64,000 nt of DNA from Mustela lutreola. Lineage: Eukaryota > Chordata > Mammalia > Carnivora > Mustelidae. A model generated the notes under the pieces. The model was not told the origin of the DNA, did not search any database, and saw only the letters and a list, made by a program, of their open reading frames with translations. The DNA lies in assembly GCF_030435805.1 (NCBI RefSeq), contig NC_081305.1, forward strand, positions 56,330,001 to 56,394,000. The letters are read 5' to 3'. Each line of letters begins with the position of its first letter. The stretch's first letter is position 1. Shown piece by piece: positions 42,301 through 52,269 of this stretch. Both the position numbers and the translations under genes were made by a program.

Positions 42301-45278
42301 GGGCTCTCCTACCGGAAGAGCCTCTTTTTCTCTGTCCTGACCATGACTGTAAGGGCTGCAGGGAGCCAGGTGCATAGTGAGAAGGGCCCCCAAGGGCAGG
42401 GCTGGGAGGGACACCAGCAGGCCAGCTGGGCACTCACTACCATCCCAGGGCCTAGGACAGCAGCGTGGGAGCCTCAAGGCTGCCGGGATTGGCTGGGCCC
42501 CTGGACAGAGTGAAAAGGTAGGGCCCTTTGTTAAACAAGAGAGCAGAGCCCCAAGCCCAAGGTGGGAGCCTCCTGAATGTGGGCGCCCTGAGCCGTTGCA
42601 TCACCTGCTGCTGGCTGAAGTGGGCTCTGCCGGGGTGGCTGTGGGCTTCCTGGAAGCGGTGATGCTTGAGGCTGATTTTTTTTTTTTTAAGATTATTTAT
42701 TTATTTATTTGACACAGAGACAGAGAGACAGAGACATCATAAGTAGGCAGAGAGGCAGGCTGAGAGAGAGGGGGAAGTAGGCTCCCTGCTGAGCAAAGAG
42801 CCCAAAGCGGGACTCGATCCCAGGACCCTGGGATCATGACCTGAGTGGAAGGCAGAGGCTTAACCCACTGAGCCACCCAGACGCCCAAGGCTGATTCTGA
42901 AGGATGAGGATTTCACTGAAAAGTTCGGTTCGGGGGTGGTCCCAGCAGGTGGGGGCAAGGCCTGGAGATACGTGTAGGAGTGTAGGCTCTTTGTGTGGAG
43001 AAGGGGAGCAAGGGTGAGAGTGGGAGGGGGAGGATGGCAGATTCTAAAGAGGTGCTGGGCTGGGACACTGGGGAGCCATGGGAGGGCTGTGAGCAGGAGA
43101 GGCCATGGACAGGGGTGTTGGAAGAGGAGGAAAATGGAGAGGAGGGATGGGACCCAGCGGTATCAGACAGATGGGCAGTGATTGAGGGGGTTGCACAGGG
43201 TCTGGCCTGGGAGGGGTACTTGGGAGAAGAAGTGGGTTTGGGGATGCCCTTGAGCCCAGCGTGAGCATTGTAGGGGGGGGATGTTCAGGGAGGGACCCCA
43301 GGGGGAAACTACATAGGAGTCGGGAGCTTAGGGGGAGGCAGCTCTGGGGACAAGTGGGGGGAACGCAGTGCCGTGGGCTGCAGATCTGTGTCAAGGTCAC
43401 GGGTGCTTTCTAATGTCATTAACAATAGCCAGTTCGCCTGAAAGAGTGACTAGGTACAAGTGGGCCAACTAGGTACAAGTAGAGCCAAGGGTGGGTCATG
43501 GCAGTGGCCGGTGGGCCAGCCAAGGGCCACAGCTAATCAGCCGGGTGCAAGTGGGGGCCAGTATTGAAAAAAACAAAGGAGGCAGCCTTGGTGGTGCGTG
43601 GCTGGCCTCCGACCTCTCCCGTAGAGCACCCACAGGAGTGCCTCTCTGGGGTCACTGGGTAGGATGGAAGTGGGGTGTTTCTGATGGAGCTGTGTGAAGG
43701 AGGCCTTTGAGACTAACTGAACAAAGTGAAATAAGAAACAAAAAGAAGAAGGCGGCCTAGAGAGCTGGCAGTGCTTTTGTCAGCTTTTCCACTGACCTCC
43801 CGCGATTTCTGCCTTCTGTGGTTCTGAGCCCCGTGGCCAGGCCCCAGGGGCTAGCAGGTCTGTGACAGCCTGTCCCCTCCTCCCACAACCTCAGACCTCC
43901 AGCAGCTCTTCACCAGGGCCAAGTGTGACAACACCGTCATCGAAGACCTCCTGGGGGTTAAGACCCACATGCGAGACCGGGACATTGGCCTCTTCCTGGG
44001 CCTCATCGAGAAGCGGCTGGTCGAGCTCCTGTCCGTGCAGGCCTACCTAGATTTTCAGGTGGAGAGGCGGGAGGTCCCGGGGGGCGGGGGGGGGGTGGTG
44101 GGCAGGGAGCCCAAATCTTGGAAGCTGGGGCCTTGGGGATGAGCTGACCACGGGTTTATCCACCTTCTAGAACTACAGCACCCCCAGCTTGGTTAGCACC
44201 GCCCTCCTGGTTCTGGGCCAGAGCCCTGAGGACCTCCCGAAGAGGATGGCCGTGCCCCAGCTCCCTGACAACCAGTGAGGCATGGGGCAGGAAGGAGGGC
44301 AGCGGAATTCGGTTCCATGGGGGCCGAGGGGACAAAGAATGAGGTGGAGGGTTTGGGGAGGTGGCTCTTGGGTACCAGAGGGTGAGTGAGGGTGCTCTGG
44401 AGGCACCTGAAGGAGTTGGGGCTCCAGAGGACTGAGCTGGCCCCAGGTAGACCAGAAAGGCCAAAGGCCGCTGTGCCGGCCAGAGCGTGGCTAATGGTCT
44501 CCGTCCATAGCAATGAGGAGCTCTCAGCCTTTTGTGGCTTCGAGTGTCCTCCCTTCCTGCCTTCCCCCCCCCTTTAGGGAGGACACCCCAGGCTTTGAGG
44601 CCAAAGAGGACGCCCCGATGAGCAAGGAAGAGCTGCGGAACCAAGTGACAAAGCTGGTGAGGATGGGGGCCTGCCGGGCTTGGGGCCGGACCTCAGCCTC
44701 CTTCCGGGGACGCTGACTCGCCTCCCCCGCAGCTGGAAGCGCGGGAGCTGGCGCGGGAGCAGCAGCTGAAGGAGCTGGCGGACACCGTGCGGAAGGTCGA
44801 GAGCGCACCCAGCGTACCCAGCCTCTCGGGCACCCAGCGGGTCTCCTCGGGCTCACCCGTGGGGATTGCCAAGAGCCCCAGCATCATGCCCAGCTCTATC
44901 CTGAGCCAGAGGACTAGTGGCGTCCTGGCGTCCAGTGGGGGCCGTGCCACCGGCTCCAATGTCGGCCGGGTCACCTTTGGTGAACCCAGCTCAAGTGTAG
45001 GCCACGTGACCTTTGGTTCCACCAGCGCCATGGGGGTTCCGCTCTCCAGCCGGGCCTCCACGGGGGGCCATGTGACCTTCAGGACCTCCAGCTCTAGTAA
45101 CTACCTGGGGTCCACCGGGTACGGGGTGTCCAGCGGTGTCCACGAGAGCCACGCAGGCGTGGAGAGCAGAAGCATGGGGTCGGAATTGAGTGGAGGCCTC
45201 GGGTCCAGCAGAGGCCAAGTCTCCAGCCCCCGCCACACTTCCAGCACCCACCGCGGCTCCACCACCAGCAAAGATTAG
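25726..45278 (+). CDS. ODAD1: Outer dynein arm docking complex subunit 1 (CCDC114)
   Basis: Fourteen coding exons, all GT-AG with consistent phases: 25726-25795, 26996-27095, 27264-27453, 35585-35707, 36054-36167, 38342-38409, 40398-40585, 40739-40873, 41600-41682, 41783-41951, 43895-44058, 44171-44274, 44578-44656, 44733-45278. They encode about 710 aa starting [21 protein letters not shown] recall human CCDC114 as about 670 aa. Residues about 25-450 are rich in heptad-like E/K/L/Q and form the coiled coil that docks outer dynein arms on doublet microtubules in motile cilia. Loss of the human protein causes primary ciliary dyskinesia. The tail (about 540-710) is Ser/Gly-rich with repeated GHVTF motifs. 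The second coding exon has a tandem acceptor (see findings). Human ends KDSRG while this ends KD-stop. No break is seen in the frame. Confidence 0.96.
26078..26300. mobile_element. hAT (MER20-like) DNA transposon
   Basis: Inverted ends cagggtttctcag / ggttgagagcccctg and internal gtcctggggaattgtgggat and aaaatgtctccagacattgc. The length of 223 bp fits MER20. It lies in the first ODAD1 coding intron. Confidence 0.7.
26734..26748 (-). promoter_or_regulatory. CTCF-like motif
   Basis: Minus-strand CCACTAGAGGGCGCT is a close core match to the CTCF consensus. It lies in an ODAD1 intron. Occupancy unknown. Confidence 0.5.
27655..27800 (+). repeat. MIR SINE fragment
   Basis: gctgtgtgaccgagggcaag, tttacttctctgggccctac. 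Confidence 0.7.
28105..28737 (-). mobile_element. MaLR LTR relic split by a SINE
   Basis: 28105-28183 matches the reversed 3' end of a MaLR LTR (ttgttgtaacaaattactac, cttggtggctta) and 28395-28737 carries more of it. The SINE at 28184-28393 interrupts. Old fossil. Confidence 0.6.
28184..28393 (+). mobile_element. SINEC inside a MaLR relic
   Basis: ggggcgcctgggggccacag to caaataaataaataaaatct. Confidence 0.88.
28740..28934 (-). mobile_element. SINEC with GATT/GAGT expansions
   Basis: T-run, then gattgattgattgattgatt and gagtgagtgagtgagtg replace the usual ATTT tail; ends accaactgtgcacccaggtg. Confidence 0.85.
29149..29326 (+). mobile_element. SINEC
   Basis: ggggcacctgggtggctcta to aaataaataaataaaatctt. 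Confidence 0.9.
29689..29907 (+). mobile_element. SINEC
   Basis: ggggtgcctgggtggctcat to a long (AAAT)n and A-run tail. Confidence 0.9.
29960..31345 (+). mobile_element. L1 ORF2 3' fragment, interrupted
   Basis: Codons around 30140-30190 resemble the L1 LSLFADDMILY active-site region. Later text (atggatcaatgggacagaag, aattccagatggatcagaga, gcaaggaactcctacaaatt) is typical of the ORF2 C-terminal region. A reverse SINE (30533-30731) interrupts it. Many stops; ancient. Confidence 0.8.
30533..30731 (-). mobile_element. SINEC, long type, in L1
   Basis: T-run, aaggattttgtttatttatt to cccactgagccacccaggtg. Flanking gaaagttttt/aaaagttttt suggests the target duplication. Confidence 0.9.
31347..31517 (-). 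mobile_element. SINEC
   Basis: aaaagatcttatttattaga to gactgagccatccacatgcc. Divergent; lies within the L1. Confidence 0.82.
31530..32760 (+). mobile_element. L1/HAL1-type 3' fragments with unassigned sequence between
   Basis: 31530-31800 contains taatcagagagaggcaaatg, aataccaagtgttggggaga; 32450-32760 contains aagtaacccaaatgtccgac, aataaattgtggtgcatttg. 31800-32086 and 32203-32450 hold nothing I can name. Confidence 0.65.
32087..32202 (+). mobile_element. SINEC, short old type
   Basis: ggggcgcctgggtgtctcag to gggcatggagcctacttt. Confidence 0.85.
32822..33135 (+). mobile_element. MaLR LTR relic (5' part)
   Basis: gtagactgaataatggtccc, ttacatggcaaaagagactc, accctggattgtccaggtgg. Old fossil, partial. 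Confidence 0.6.
33440..33905 (+). mobile_element. MaLR (MLT1-type) LTR relic
   Basis: gacttgcttctagccaacaa, gacccatggaaacttcgaga, gttgttttcagccaccaagc. Old fossil. Confidence 0.6.
34563..34900 (-). mobile_element. MaLR LTR relic, reversed
   Basis: tgtgttagttttctagggga, agtaccacaaactctgggtg, aaggacactggtcatattgg. Old fossil. Confidence 0.7.
34911..35037 (-). mobile_element. SINEC, short old type
   Basis: T-run, agttgggcgtagagcccaat to aaccaactgagccacccatg. Confidence 0.85.
36343..36373. repeat. Pure A31 tract
   Basis: Uninterrupted A run 176 bp past an ODAD1 exon, with no SINE or L1 3' end recognisable beside it. Confidence 0.9.
36590..38110 (+). mobile_element. Ancient L1 3'-region relic with an inserted SINE
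   Basis: Text such as ctccaatggtcccgatgacg, cttacagctaatttgatttt, aggaggcacgagatggccat and ggaagagcttctcgtcctcc follows an old L1M-type 3' end. A SINE (37534-37723) and a (GT)n tract (37823-37854) lie inside. Confidence 0.6.
37534..37723 (-). mobile_element. SINEC
   Basis: taaagatttatttatttatt to gactgagccccccaggtgcc. Confidence 0.9.
38700..39000 (+). mobile_element. Old L1 3'-region fragment
   Basis: aaaattcaccatgttaaaat, gtacagttcagtggcctcta, cccatgttgtagcctggatc. Related fragments lie at 49940-50215 and 56430-56955. Confidence 0.65.
42676..42888 (-). mobile_element. SINEC, long type
   Basis: T-run, aagattatttatttatttat to cactgagccacccagacgcc. Flanked by gaggctgattttt and aaggctgattctg. 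Confidence 0.92.
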
Positions 45279-45790
45279 GGCGCCACCCCCCCTGGCCCCG
45301 GGGCTTGACCTCCCTGTCTCGAGATTTCCTCATGACTCTCCATGTCTCTCTTGCCCCACGGCTGTCTGCATCTGCCCAGCACTGTGTCCCCGTCTGTGTC
45401 TGTCCACGCCTCACCACCTGAGACCTCAGCTCTGTCTCCTGGCCCCTTTGGGTTCCCATCCCGCCTTTCCCTTCCTGTCTCCCAATTTCCAGTTCTCCCA
45501 GCTTCCTGTTAAGAGTATCTCTGTCCTGGGTTCGCCTCTCCCCAGCTCTGCCCTAACCTCCCCAGCTGTCCTCCCCTGCACCCCACCTCCTGTTTCTGCT
45601 CCCGCACCTCTAATCCCTGCCCCTGTCTGTCTTCCAGGCTCTCCTTGTACCTCATGTCCCTATCTTTGTAGCTCCTCCTTCCTCACCCTCCCTGGGAGCC
45701 CTGGGTACTAAGCATCGGGGCAAGAACTGGAGGGTCAGAGTGAGCTGTGACTGTAGGAAATAAAGGTCAGAGCCTGACTTTGACTCCATC
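45279..45790 (+). other. ODAD1: ODAD1 3'UTR and poly(A) signal
   Basis: C/T-rich 3'UTR ends near an AATAAA at 45759-45764 (context ggaaataaagg) followed by a GT-rich element around 45800. This is convincing as a cleavage site. Confidence 0.8.
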
Positions 45791-45919
45791 CTGGTTACAA
45801 GTGTGTGTGGGAGCAAGCTTGAGACATGGCAGTTTCCTCTACCTCCAGCCCGGAAATTTATGACCTTTTCCCTATTCCCATTCATTCATTCATTCATGCA
45901 CTCATTTAATATTCATTTA

Positions 45920-46099
45920 TTCATTTTAGAGAGACAGAGAAAGAGAGAGCGTGAGTTGGGGGAGGGACAGAGAATCTTCAAACAGACTCCCCACTGCACG
46001 GGGAGCCGGACGCAGGGCTGGATCGCACGACCCACGAGACCATGATCTGAGCCGAAATGGAGAGTCAGACGCTCAACTGACTGAGCCACCCAGGCTCCC
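45920..46099 (-). mobile_element. SINEC, older type
   Basis: tcattcattttagagagaca to actgagccacccaggctccc; preceded by (ATTC)n. Confidence 0.82.
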
Positions 46100-46159
46100 T
46101 CCTGCCCCTCCCACCCCCTTTTTGGAGACTGTCACATTTCAGGCTCTAATGAAGACTAG

Positions 46160-46570
46160 GATGTATCAGTCAGGATAGGCTGGGTTATGCGGTAGTAACA
46201 AACAAGCCCAGGATCTCAGTGGCCTCGCGCAGCAATGGCTTATTACTTGCCAGTGTTACTGGTCTTTTGTGGGTCACCTCGGGGCTCTGTCCCACATCCT
46301 TCTTGTGACCCAGGCCAAGGGAACAGCATCTCTCTGGAGCGTTGCTGGTTCTAAAGCACTGGGAAGAGGAAGTGACAAAGCCTCAGTGACTTACAGCTTC
46401 TGCCTAGATACGAAACATGTCACTTGTGCTCGTATCTTTTGGCCCAAGCAGGTCATTGGACGATGTGTAACTTCAAAGAGGAGGTATGGTGGGAAGTACA
46501 GTCTGTCTGTTGCCTGGGAGGAGAGAGGGAAAAGAATATTTGAGGACCTCCCTAACACTAGGGTCACAGA
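46160..46570 (+). repeat. Old interspersed repeat, family not assigned
   Basis: aggataggctgggttatgcg, gtaacaaacaagcccaggat, tctcagtggcctcgcgcagc and agaatatttgaggacctccc match a repeat I have seen across mammals but cannot name. Confidence 0.45.
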
Positions 46571-46683
46571 GATAAAGCAGACTATCCTCTTCCTGCTCTG
46601 GGGTGGTTTGAGAGGGAGGGGGATTAGAACACTGTGGGTCACTCTTCTCCATGGAGACCTGTCCTGCTGAATTCCCTGTTTAA

Positions 46684-46706
46684 CCCACTGAGCCACCCAG
46701 GCGCCC
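46684..46706 (-). mobile_element. SINEC head-only remnant with full target duplication
   Basis: cccactgagccacccaggcg is bracketed by a perfect 17-bp repeat CTGAATTCCCTGTTTAA (46667-46683 and 46707-46723). Body and tail are missing. Confidence 0.85.
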
Positions 46707-47289
46707 CTGAATTCCCTGTTTAAATTTAATCTGACCAAATCCAGACAGATAATCCATCAACACCCTCCCAATCAAGGAAGGTAATACTCTGTGCCTCACT
46801 CTCCTTAAAATAGGTTGATGGTAGCACACACCTCAAAGGCTTGTGCGAAGAAATGAGTTGGTACACGGAAAGCTTTAGCAAAAGTGGGGTTTTCCTGAAT
46901 TAGCGTATGGTAATCCCCGTCTTTAGATTTATTTTTTTTTTAAGGTTCAAGCCAGTGAGGTCTAGCACTGTCCCATTTTCGTTCCTTTGCTAGATCACAG
47001 AGGTTTTAAGGAACTTTTTGCTGCAGGGAGTTTTCTCGGACCTTGGTCCGGAGCTAGAAAAGAAGGTGTGGATTCCCGCTTTACATGGAAGCTCTAAATG
47101 CCCTCCACATGGGTGGGGAGGCAGGGGATAATGTTGGGGCACATCTGAGTTTGGCCTTGGCTTCAGTAACTGTCCAAAATGTGCCGATTAATATTGGCTT
47201 TGACCTTGCCTCTGGAAACATGAATTACCACCTACCTATTTCAGTGCAATAGCCCTGAACTTGTGGGTGTTTAGTGATGTTGCAATCAC

Positions 47290-47294
47290 ATAGG

Positions 47295-47332
<38 letters not shown>

Positions 47333-47335
47333 ACA
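47290..47335. repeat. (CA)n microsatellite
   Basis: About 18 CA units with one interruption. Confidence 0.92.
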
Positions 47336-47707
47336 CGTATCGCAGGGTCAGTTACAGGAGCAAAACATTTTAATCGGACTTTCTAACTTTTGCGTGTGCA
47401 CTTTCCAATACGGGTAATCCGGAATCACAAGTTGTGCGTTCTCTACTGGTGAAATTCTATCAGTGCACAGAAGCATTAAGGTATATTTTCACCACAAGAC
47501 TAAGAGGCCGGTGGTACCCTTCATTCTTTTATTGCTCAAGTGGCGAATTCTTGGTGCAGAATTTTAGGTACAAAATTTATGAAGAAATTCCTAATTGAAG
47601 CACAAACATTTTAACGGTAAGGGAGTATGTTTGTCATACGAATCTAGGAAGGATATTACTTCCTTTTTGAATCAATAAACGGTTTAGTAAAATTTAAAAG
47701 ACTAAAG

Positions 47708-47800
47708 GGGTGCTTGGCTGGCTCCTTATGAAGAGCATGCCAGTGTTAATCTCAGGGTGGTGAGTTCAAGCCCCACACTGGTCATGGAGCCCATTTTTTA
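47708..47800 (+). mobile_element. SINEC, short old type
   Basis: ggggtgcttggctggctcct to ggtcatggagcccatttttt; divergent. Confidence 0.7.
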
Positions 47801-48357
47801 AGAAAAAGTAAATGAGAATATGAGGAAGAATAACAAATTATGTTCTCTCTTAATTAAAATCTTTGTAGAGTATTTTGGTGTACCTTTCAGACTTTTAAAA
47901 GAAAATTCCCGTTTCGGAATTAAGCTTCCCGGTGAGCCTGTGTGTGTCTGGGCAACCAGCAGGGGCCGCCACCTTCCACGCTCAGCCATTCCGGATGTTA
48001 GTTCGTACTTGTGGTCCGGGTACCATTTATTCCACGTGGGCTCACTAGTTTTATTTGTAAAATAATTAATCCATCAGAGTAATGGGATTTTAATTTCCCA
48101 TAATGCATATGGGAAAAGAGGAAAAAGCTATAGACTTTCTGATCTGATGAGAAAGCTTTCTTGTATTTGTAGAGTCTACACGCAGGAAGTCAGCGAGGCA
48201 GCAGCCTGGGTAGCCTTGGACAGGTGTCTTCACCTCTGAGCCCAGTTTATCTTGCTGGCGACCGCACAAGGTGGTGGACTAATACCGCTAGGGGGCGGTC
48301 TGGGCGCTTAGCCCTTTCTCCACTGTAATCTTTTGTCAGCGGGAAAAAAAACTAGAC

Positions 48358-48511
48358 CTGAAGACGGTGGCTCAGTGGATTAAAGCCTCTGCCTTCAGCT
48401 CGGGTCAGGATCCCAGGATCCTGGGATCGAGCCCCGCATCGGGCTTTCTGCTCAGCAGGGGCTGAGCTTTCTGCCTCTCTCCCTATCTCTGTCTGTCAAA
48501 TAAATAAAATC
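48358..48511 (+). mobile_element. SINEC, 5'-truncated, left arm of inverted pair
   Basis: ggtggctcagtggattaaag to tcaaataaataaaatctttt. Confidence 0.88.
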
Positions 48512-48721
48512 TTTTTTTTTTTTTTAAGATTTTATTTATTTATTTGACAGACAGAGATCACAAGTAGGCCGAGAGGCAGGCAGAGAGAGGAAGGCAGAGA
48601 GAGGCAGGGAAGCAGGCTCCCTGCTGAGCAGAGAGCCCGATGTGGGGCTCGATCCCAGGACCCTGAGATCATGACCTGAGCTGAAGGCAGAGGCTTTAAC
48701 CCACTGAGCCACCCAGGTACC
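48512..48721 (-). mobile_element. SINEC, right arm of inverted pair
   Basis: aagattttatttatttattt to cccactgagccacccaggta. Flanked on both sides by aaataaaatctttt taken from the tail of the left SINE. Confidence 0.92.
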
Positions 48722-49319
48722 CTAAATAAAATCTTTTTATAAAAAAATCATACGGTTATTTCCTGAAGCTATGTTAATGTGGAATGATTTCTTACTGTGC
48801 ATCACGGTCAGAAAAGTCTGGACGCCACAGGGAGACGGGCCCCAGCCTCGCACTGATTTCCAGACCCCCGCCGGATGCACTCGCGAGAGCATCTCCCTTT
48901 CAGACGCGATCCCACGTCGCCCGGAGCAAACCTTCCCGGTCTCCTCGCGGCGCTGTGCTGGCGGGACTCGGCCGCCAGGTGGCGCGCGCCCCCCGCCGAG
49001 AGCGGGTTCTGCTCCTTCCCACCGTCCAGGCCCGGGTTTCCACTTGGTCTCGCATCGCCCCGAGGGTCCAGTTTGCCAGGGCTGGAGACCCTGGTCAGGA
49101 GTCCAGCTCCCCGAGCAGAGAGCGGCAGGAGGGCTCGGGGGGTCAGGAAAGGATGAGTCCTACATCTCCCTTCGTTCTGCAATGATCATCCATACCTCCC
49201 GCTGTGCGCTGGACGAGTCACCGCTCCCAGAGTTTGTGTCCTGGAGGGGAGGACAGACGAGAACCCACAGTCACGACCCCGCCAGTAGGGGACGCCTCCC
49301 CACCTAGTGCTTAGAGACC

Positions 49320-49510
49320 GGTGTGGTGCTGGACAGCCGGGGGTGGAATCCCATCGGGCTCCCTAGATGGCTGTGTGACCTTGGTCAGCTAGCTTAGCCT
49401 CTCTGTGCCTGTTTTCTCTGCTATGGAACGGGAAATAGTGCCCATGGCACAGCGTTGTCGTGGGTATGAAAGTAGTTAATATTTGTAAAGCACTTAGAAG
49501 GGGCTTGGCA
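49320..49510 (+). repeat. MIR SINE
   Basis: gctgtgtgaccttggtcagc, cctctctgtgcctgttttct, gtaaagcacttagaaggggc. Confidence 0.85.
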
Positions 49511-49939
49511 TGTTTTTAAAACCAACTGTTACAAATTCCTATGTTGCACCTGTAGGAAGGCATGGGGCGGCGGAAGGAATCCCAAAGCCTCATTCAACCT
49601 TCCCTGCCCGCCACTCCTTGGAGTGGAGTCCAGGGATCCTGACTCCCAGGCAGAGTCCTTTTCCTCTACAAGGCACTCCTGGTCATGGCCTGGGCGGATG
49701 GGGAGGGGGCCTAAATGCACCCAGATTCGTTGGTAAAACAGGGAGTTGAAAAGGCAGATGGTGGGACTGCACAAAGCAGGCCAAGCACGACAGCCCTCTC
49801 ACCCACAGGCTGGGTCCCCTGACCCCCAGCTCCTCCCCAAACCTCCAAAGCTGAACTTAGCAGAGCTTTTGGGCGTCAGGCAGCTGTGGACACCCAAGGC
49901 CTGTGATGTCTTTTACCCTCCTTCCCCCTTCCCTGCCTT

Positions 49940-50215
49940 CAGGGGTTCATTCGGGCATAATTTACTGGCTGGAAAAGTCATCCACTGTGAATATTCAGTG
50001 ATTTTTCACAAACTTACAGAGTTGTGCAATTGTCACCACAGTCCAGTGTTAGATAATTTCCACCATCCCCAAAGGTTCTGTCTTGGCTGCCTGCAGTGAA
50101 GTTCCTGTGCTATCTATAACCCCAGGCAACCACTGATCTGCCCTCTTGTCTCTAGATTGGCGTCTTCTGGAAATTCCATATAAAGGAATCATACAATACC
50201 GTCCAGTCTAAAATG
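49940..50215 (+). mobile_element. Old L1 3'-region fragment
   Basis: ttgtgcaattgtcaccacag, ccccaggcaaccactgatct, attccatataaaggaatcat. Confidence 0.65.
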
Positions 50216-50217
50216 CT

Positions 50218-50357
50218 TTTTTTTTTTTTTTTTTTTAAAGTAGTCTCCACGCCAAGCCTGGAGCCCAATGCTGGGCTTGAACTCATGACCCTGAAAGCAA
50301 GACCTGAGCTGGATCAAGAGTCCCACACCGAACAGACTGAGCCCCCTGGTGCTCCCT
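50218..50357 (-). mobile_element. SINEC, short old type
   Basis: T-run, agtagtctccacgccaagcc to gactgagccccctggtgctc. It sits at the end of the L1 fragment. Confidence 0.85.
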
Positions 50358-50580
50358 AAAACACTTTTCTGTTGAACTTAAGCAGATTGTACAACCCAGC
50401 AGTTCTATTGCAAGAGAAACCCATTCAGAGACTTATCAAAATTGGTTTTAGCAACAATGTTTATAATATTTACAATGAGATACATGAACAAAGGTCTCTT
50501 TTGCTGAATTTAACTAAAAAATAACCCACGGGGCAGTGAAAATAAAAGAACCAACCATCTGAGTTAATCTTTCTTTCTCT

Positions 50581-50774
50581 GGGGGCACCCGGGTGGCTGA
50601 GTTGTTAAGCATCTGCCTTTGGTTCAGGTGGTGATCCTGGGATCCTGGGATGGGCCCCCCATGGGGCTCCCTACTTGGTGGGAAGCCTGCTTCTCTCTCT
50701 TCTACTTCCCTTGCTTGTGGTCCCTCTCTTGCTGTGTCTCTCTGTCAAATAAATAAATAAAATATTAAAAAAAA
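50581..50774 (+). mobile_element. SINEC
   Basis: gggggcacccgggtggctga to aaataaataaataaaatatt; flanked by atctttctttctctg and atctttctctg. Confidence 0.9.
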
Positions 50775-51035
50775 ATCTTTCTCTGAAAAAAGCAGAACAC
50801 AAAGACATATTCACTGTGCTGTCATTGTGTGTAGTATAAAAGTCAGAAAATGTATTCGGGGACTTATACAAAGGCAGTAACATAAAGATGAACAAGGGAA
50901 TATATACTTATATGGACAATACATTAGTCTCCACTTGGGGCTTGCAAGAAACACCTGTAGGTACAGACCTATATTCTAGGGCATTTAATAAATTGTGATG
51001 GGCGTGGATGGTATGTGCTGATCTCTTTCTTGACT

Positions 51036-51234
51036 TTTTTTTTTTTTTTTTAGATTTTATTTATTAATTTGAGAGAGAATGAGGGAGAGGAAGCTTGAGA
51101 GGGGAGAGGTCAGATGGAGAAGCAGACTCCCTGCCGAGCAGAGAGCCTGAGGACTCAGGCCTCAATCCCAGGACTCCAGGACTATGACCCGAGGCGAAGG
51201 CAGTTGCCTAACCAACTGAGCTATCCAGGAGCCC
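51036..51234 (-). mobile_element. SINEC
   Basis: T-run, agattttatttattaatttg to ctgagctatccaggagccc. Confidence 0.9.
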
Positions 51235-51754
51235 TTTTTATTGACTTTTAACTGTATGTTTACATTTTCATATACTTTTGGGGAGCCATATTTCCCAATT
51301 TAAAAAAAATTAATAAGAAAAATCAGTATATAAAGAGCCATGCCTCTATATAGCTCTGTCTTATTCCCAAGAAAACATGAGATAAAAGCTTGTTTTGTTC
51401 TTTCCTTTAGACCAGAGCCCAGCAAAGTACAGCCAGTGGCACAGATCAGGCCTCTAAATTAAGAATGGTTTTATATTTTTAAATGGTTGGGGAAAAAAGT
51501 AACCAAAAGAAGATTTCGTGATATGTGAAATTATGTGAAATTCAAATTTCAATGTCTATAAATAAATTTCACATCCATTTGTTTACGTGTTGCCTGTGAA
51601 GCCTAAAATGCTCTTAGGCTCTCAGTCCTCAGCCTAAAGGAGATGCTCAAGAAGATATATCTGATTAACAACAGCACGGTCTCAAAAGCCAGAATAACTT
51701 AGTTCTGAAGGTTTTCTCTTGGACCATTAATAAGCTTGATATTTCATATATGTA

Positions 51755-52268
51755 CTGTAGTAGACAGAAGAATGGCCCCCAACAATATGTATGTTCTAAT
51801 GTCCAGAGCCTGTGACTATGTTATCCTATTAGCAAAGGGGAATTAAGGTCACAGATGGAATTAAAGTTGCTAATCAGCTGAGCCTGAGATGGGAGATGAT
51901 CTTGGGCTGTTTGGATGGATCTGATGTAGTCAAAAGGTCCTTATAAATGGAAGAGGAAGGACTCTAACAGAAGCCTAAGAGTCAGAGGAATGTGATGTGA
52001 GAATTCATCCACTGTCACTGGTTTTGAAGGAGGGGAAAGGGCCATGAGTCAAGGAACGCAGGTGGCCTCTAAAAGCTGGAGAAGGCAAGACTATAAATTT
52101 TCCCTAGAGCTTCCAGGAAAGAAGATAGCACCATGGACACATTGATTTTAACCCAGTAAGGCCCACTTTGGACTTCTGCCTGCCAGAAATGTGAGATGAT
52201 AAATTCAGGTTGTTTAAAGCCACTATATTTGTGACAACTTGTAACAGCAGCAACAGGAAACTAACACA
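51755..52268 (+). mobile_element. MaLR LTR relic, nearly full length
   Basis: gtagacagaagaatggcccc, ggccatgagtcaaggaacgc, gatgataaattcaggttgtt, taacagcagcaacaggaaac. About 510 bp, old fossil. Confidence 0.65.
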
Positions 52269-52269
52269 G

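Larger units (their letters stand above)
47956..49296 (+). promoter_or_regulatory. Intergenic CpG-rich block with four same-strand CTCF-like motifs
   Basis: Plus-strand motifs: CCAGCAGGGGCCGCC (47956-47970), CCGCTAGGGGGCGGT (48285-48299), CCGCCAGGTGGCGCG (48972-48986), CCAGTAGGGGACGCC (49282-49296). 48830-49160 is CpG-rich with no supported gene. Sits between the convergent ends of ODAD1 and ZNF114. Confidence 0.55.

Noticed and set aside
48771-49307. 178- and 133-codon frames in the CpG-rich patch
   Set aside because: Frames in high-GC DNA on both strands, none with recognised residues or splice support; treated as regulatory DNA.
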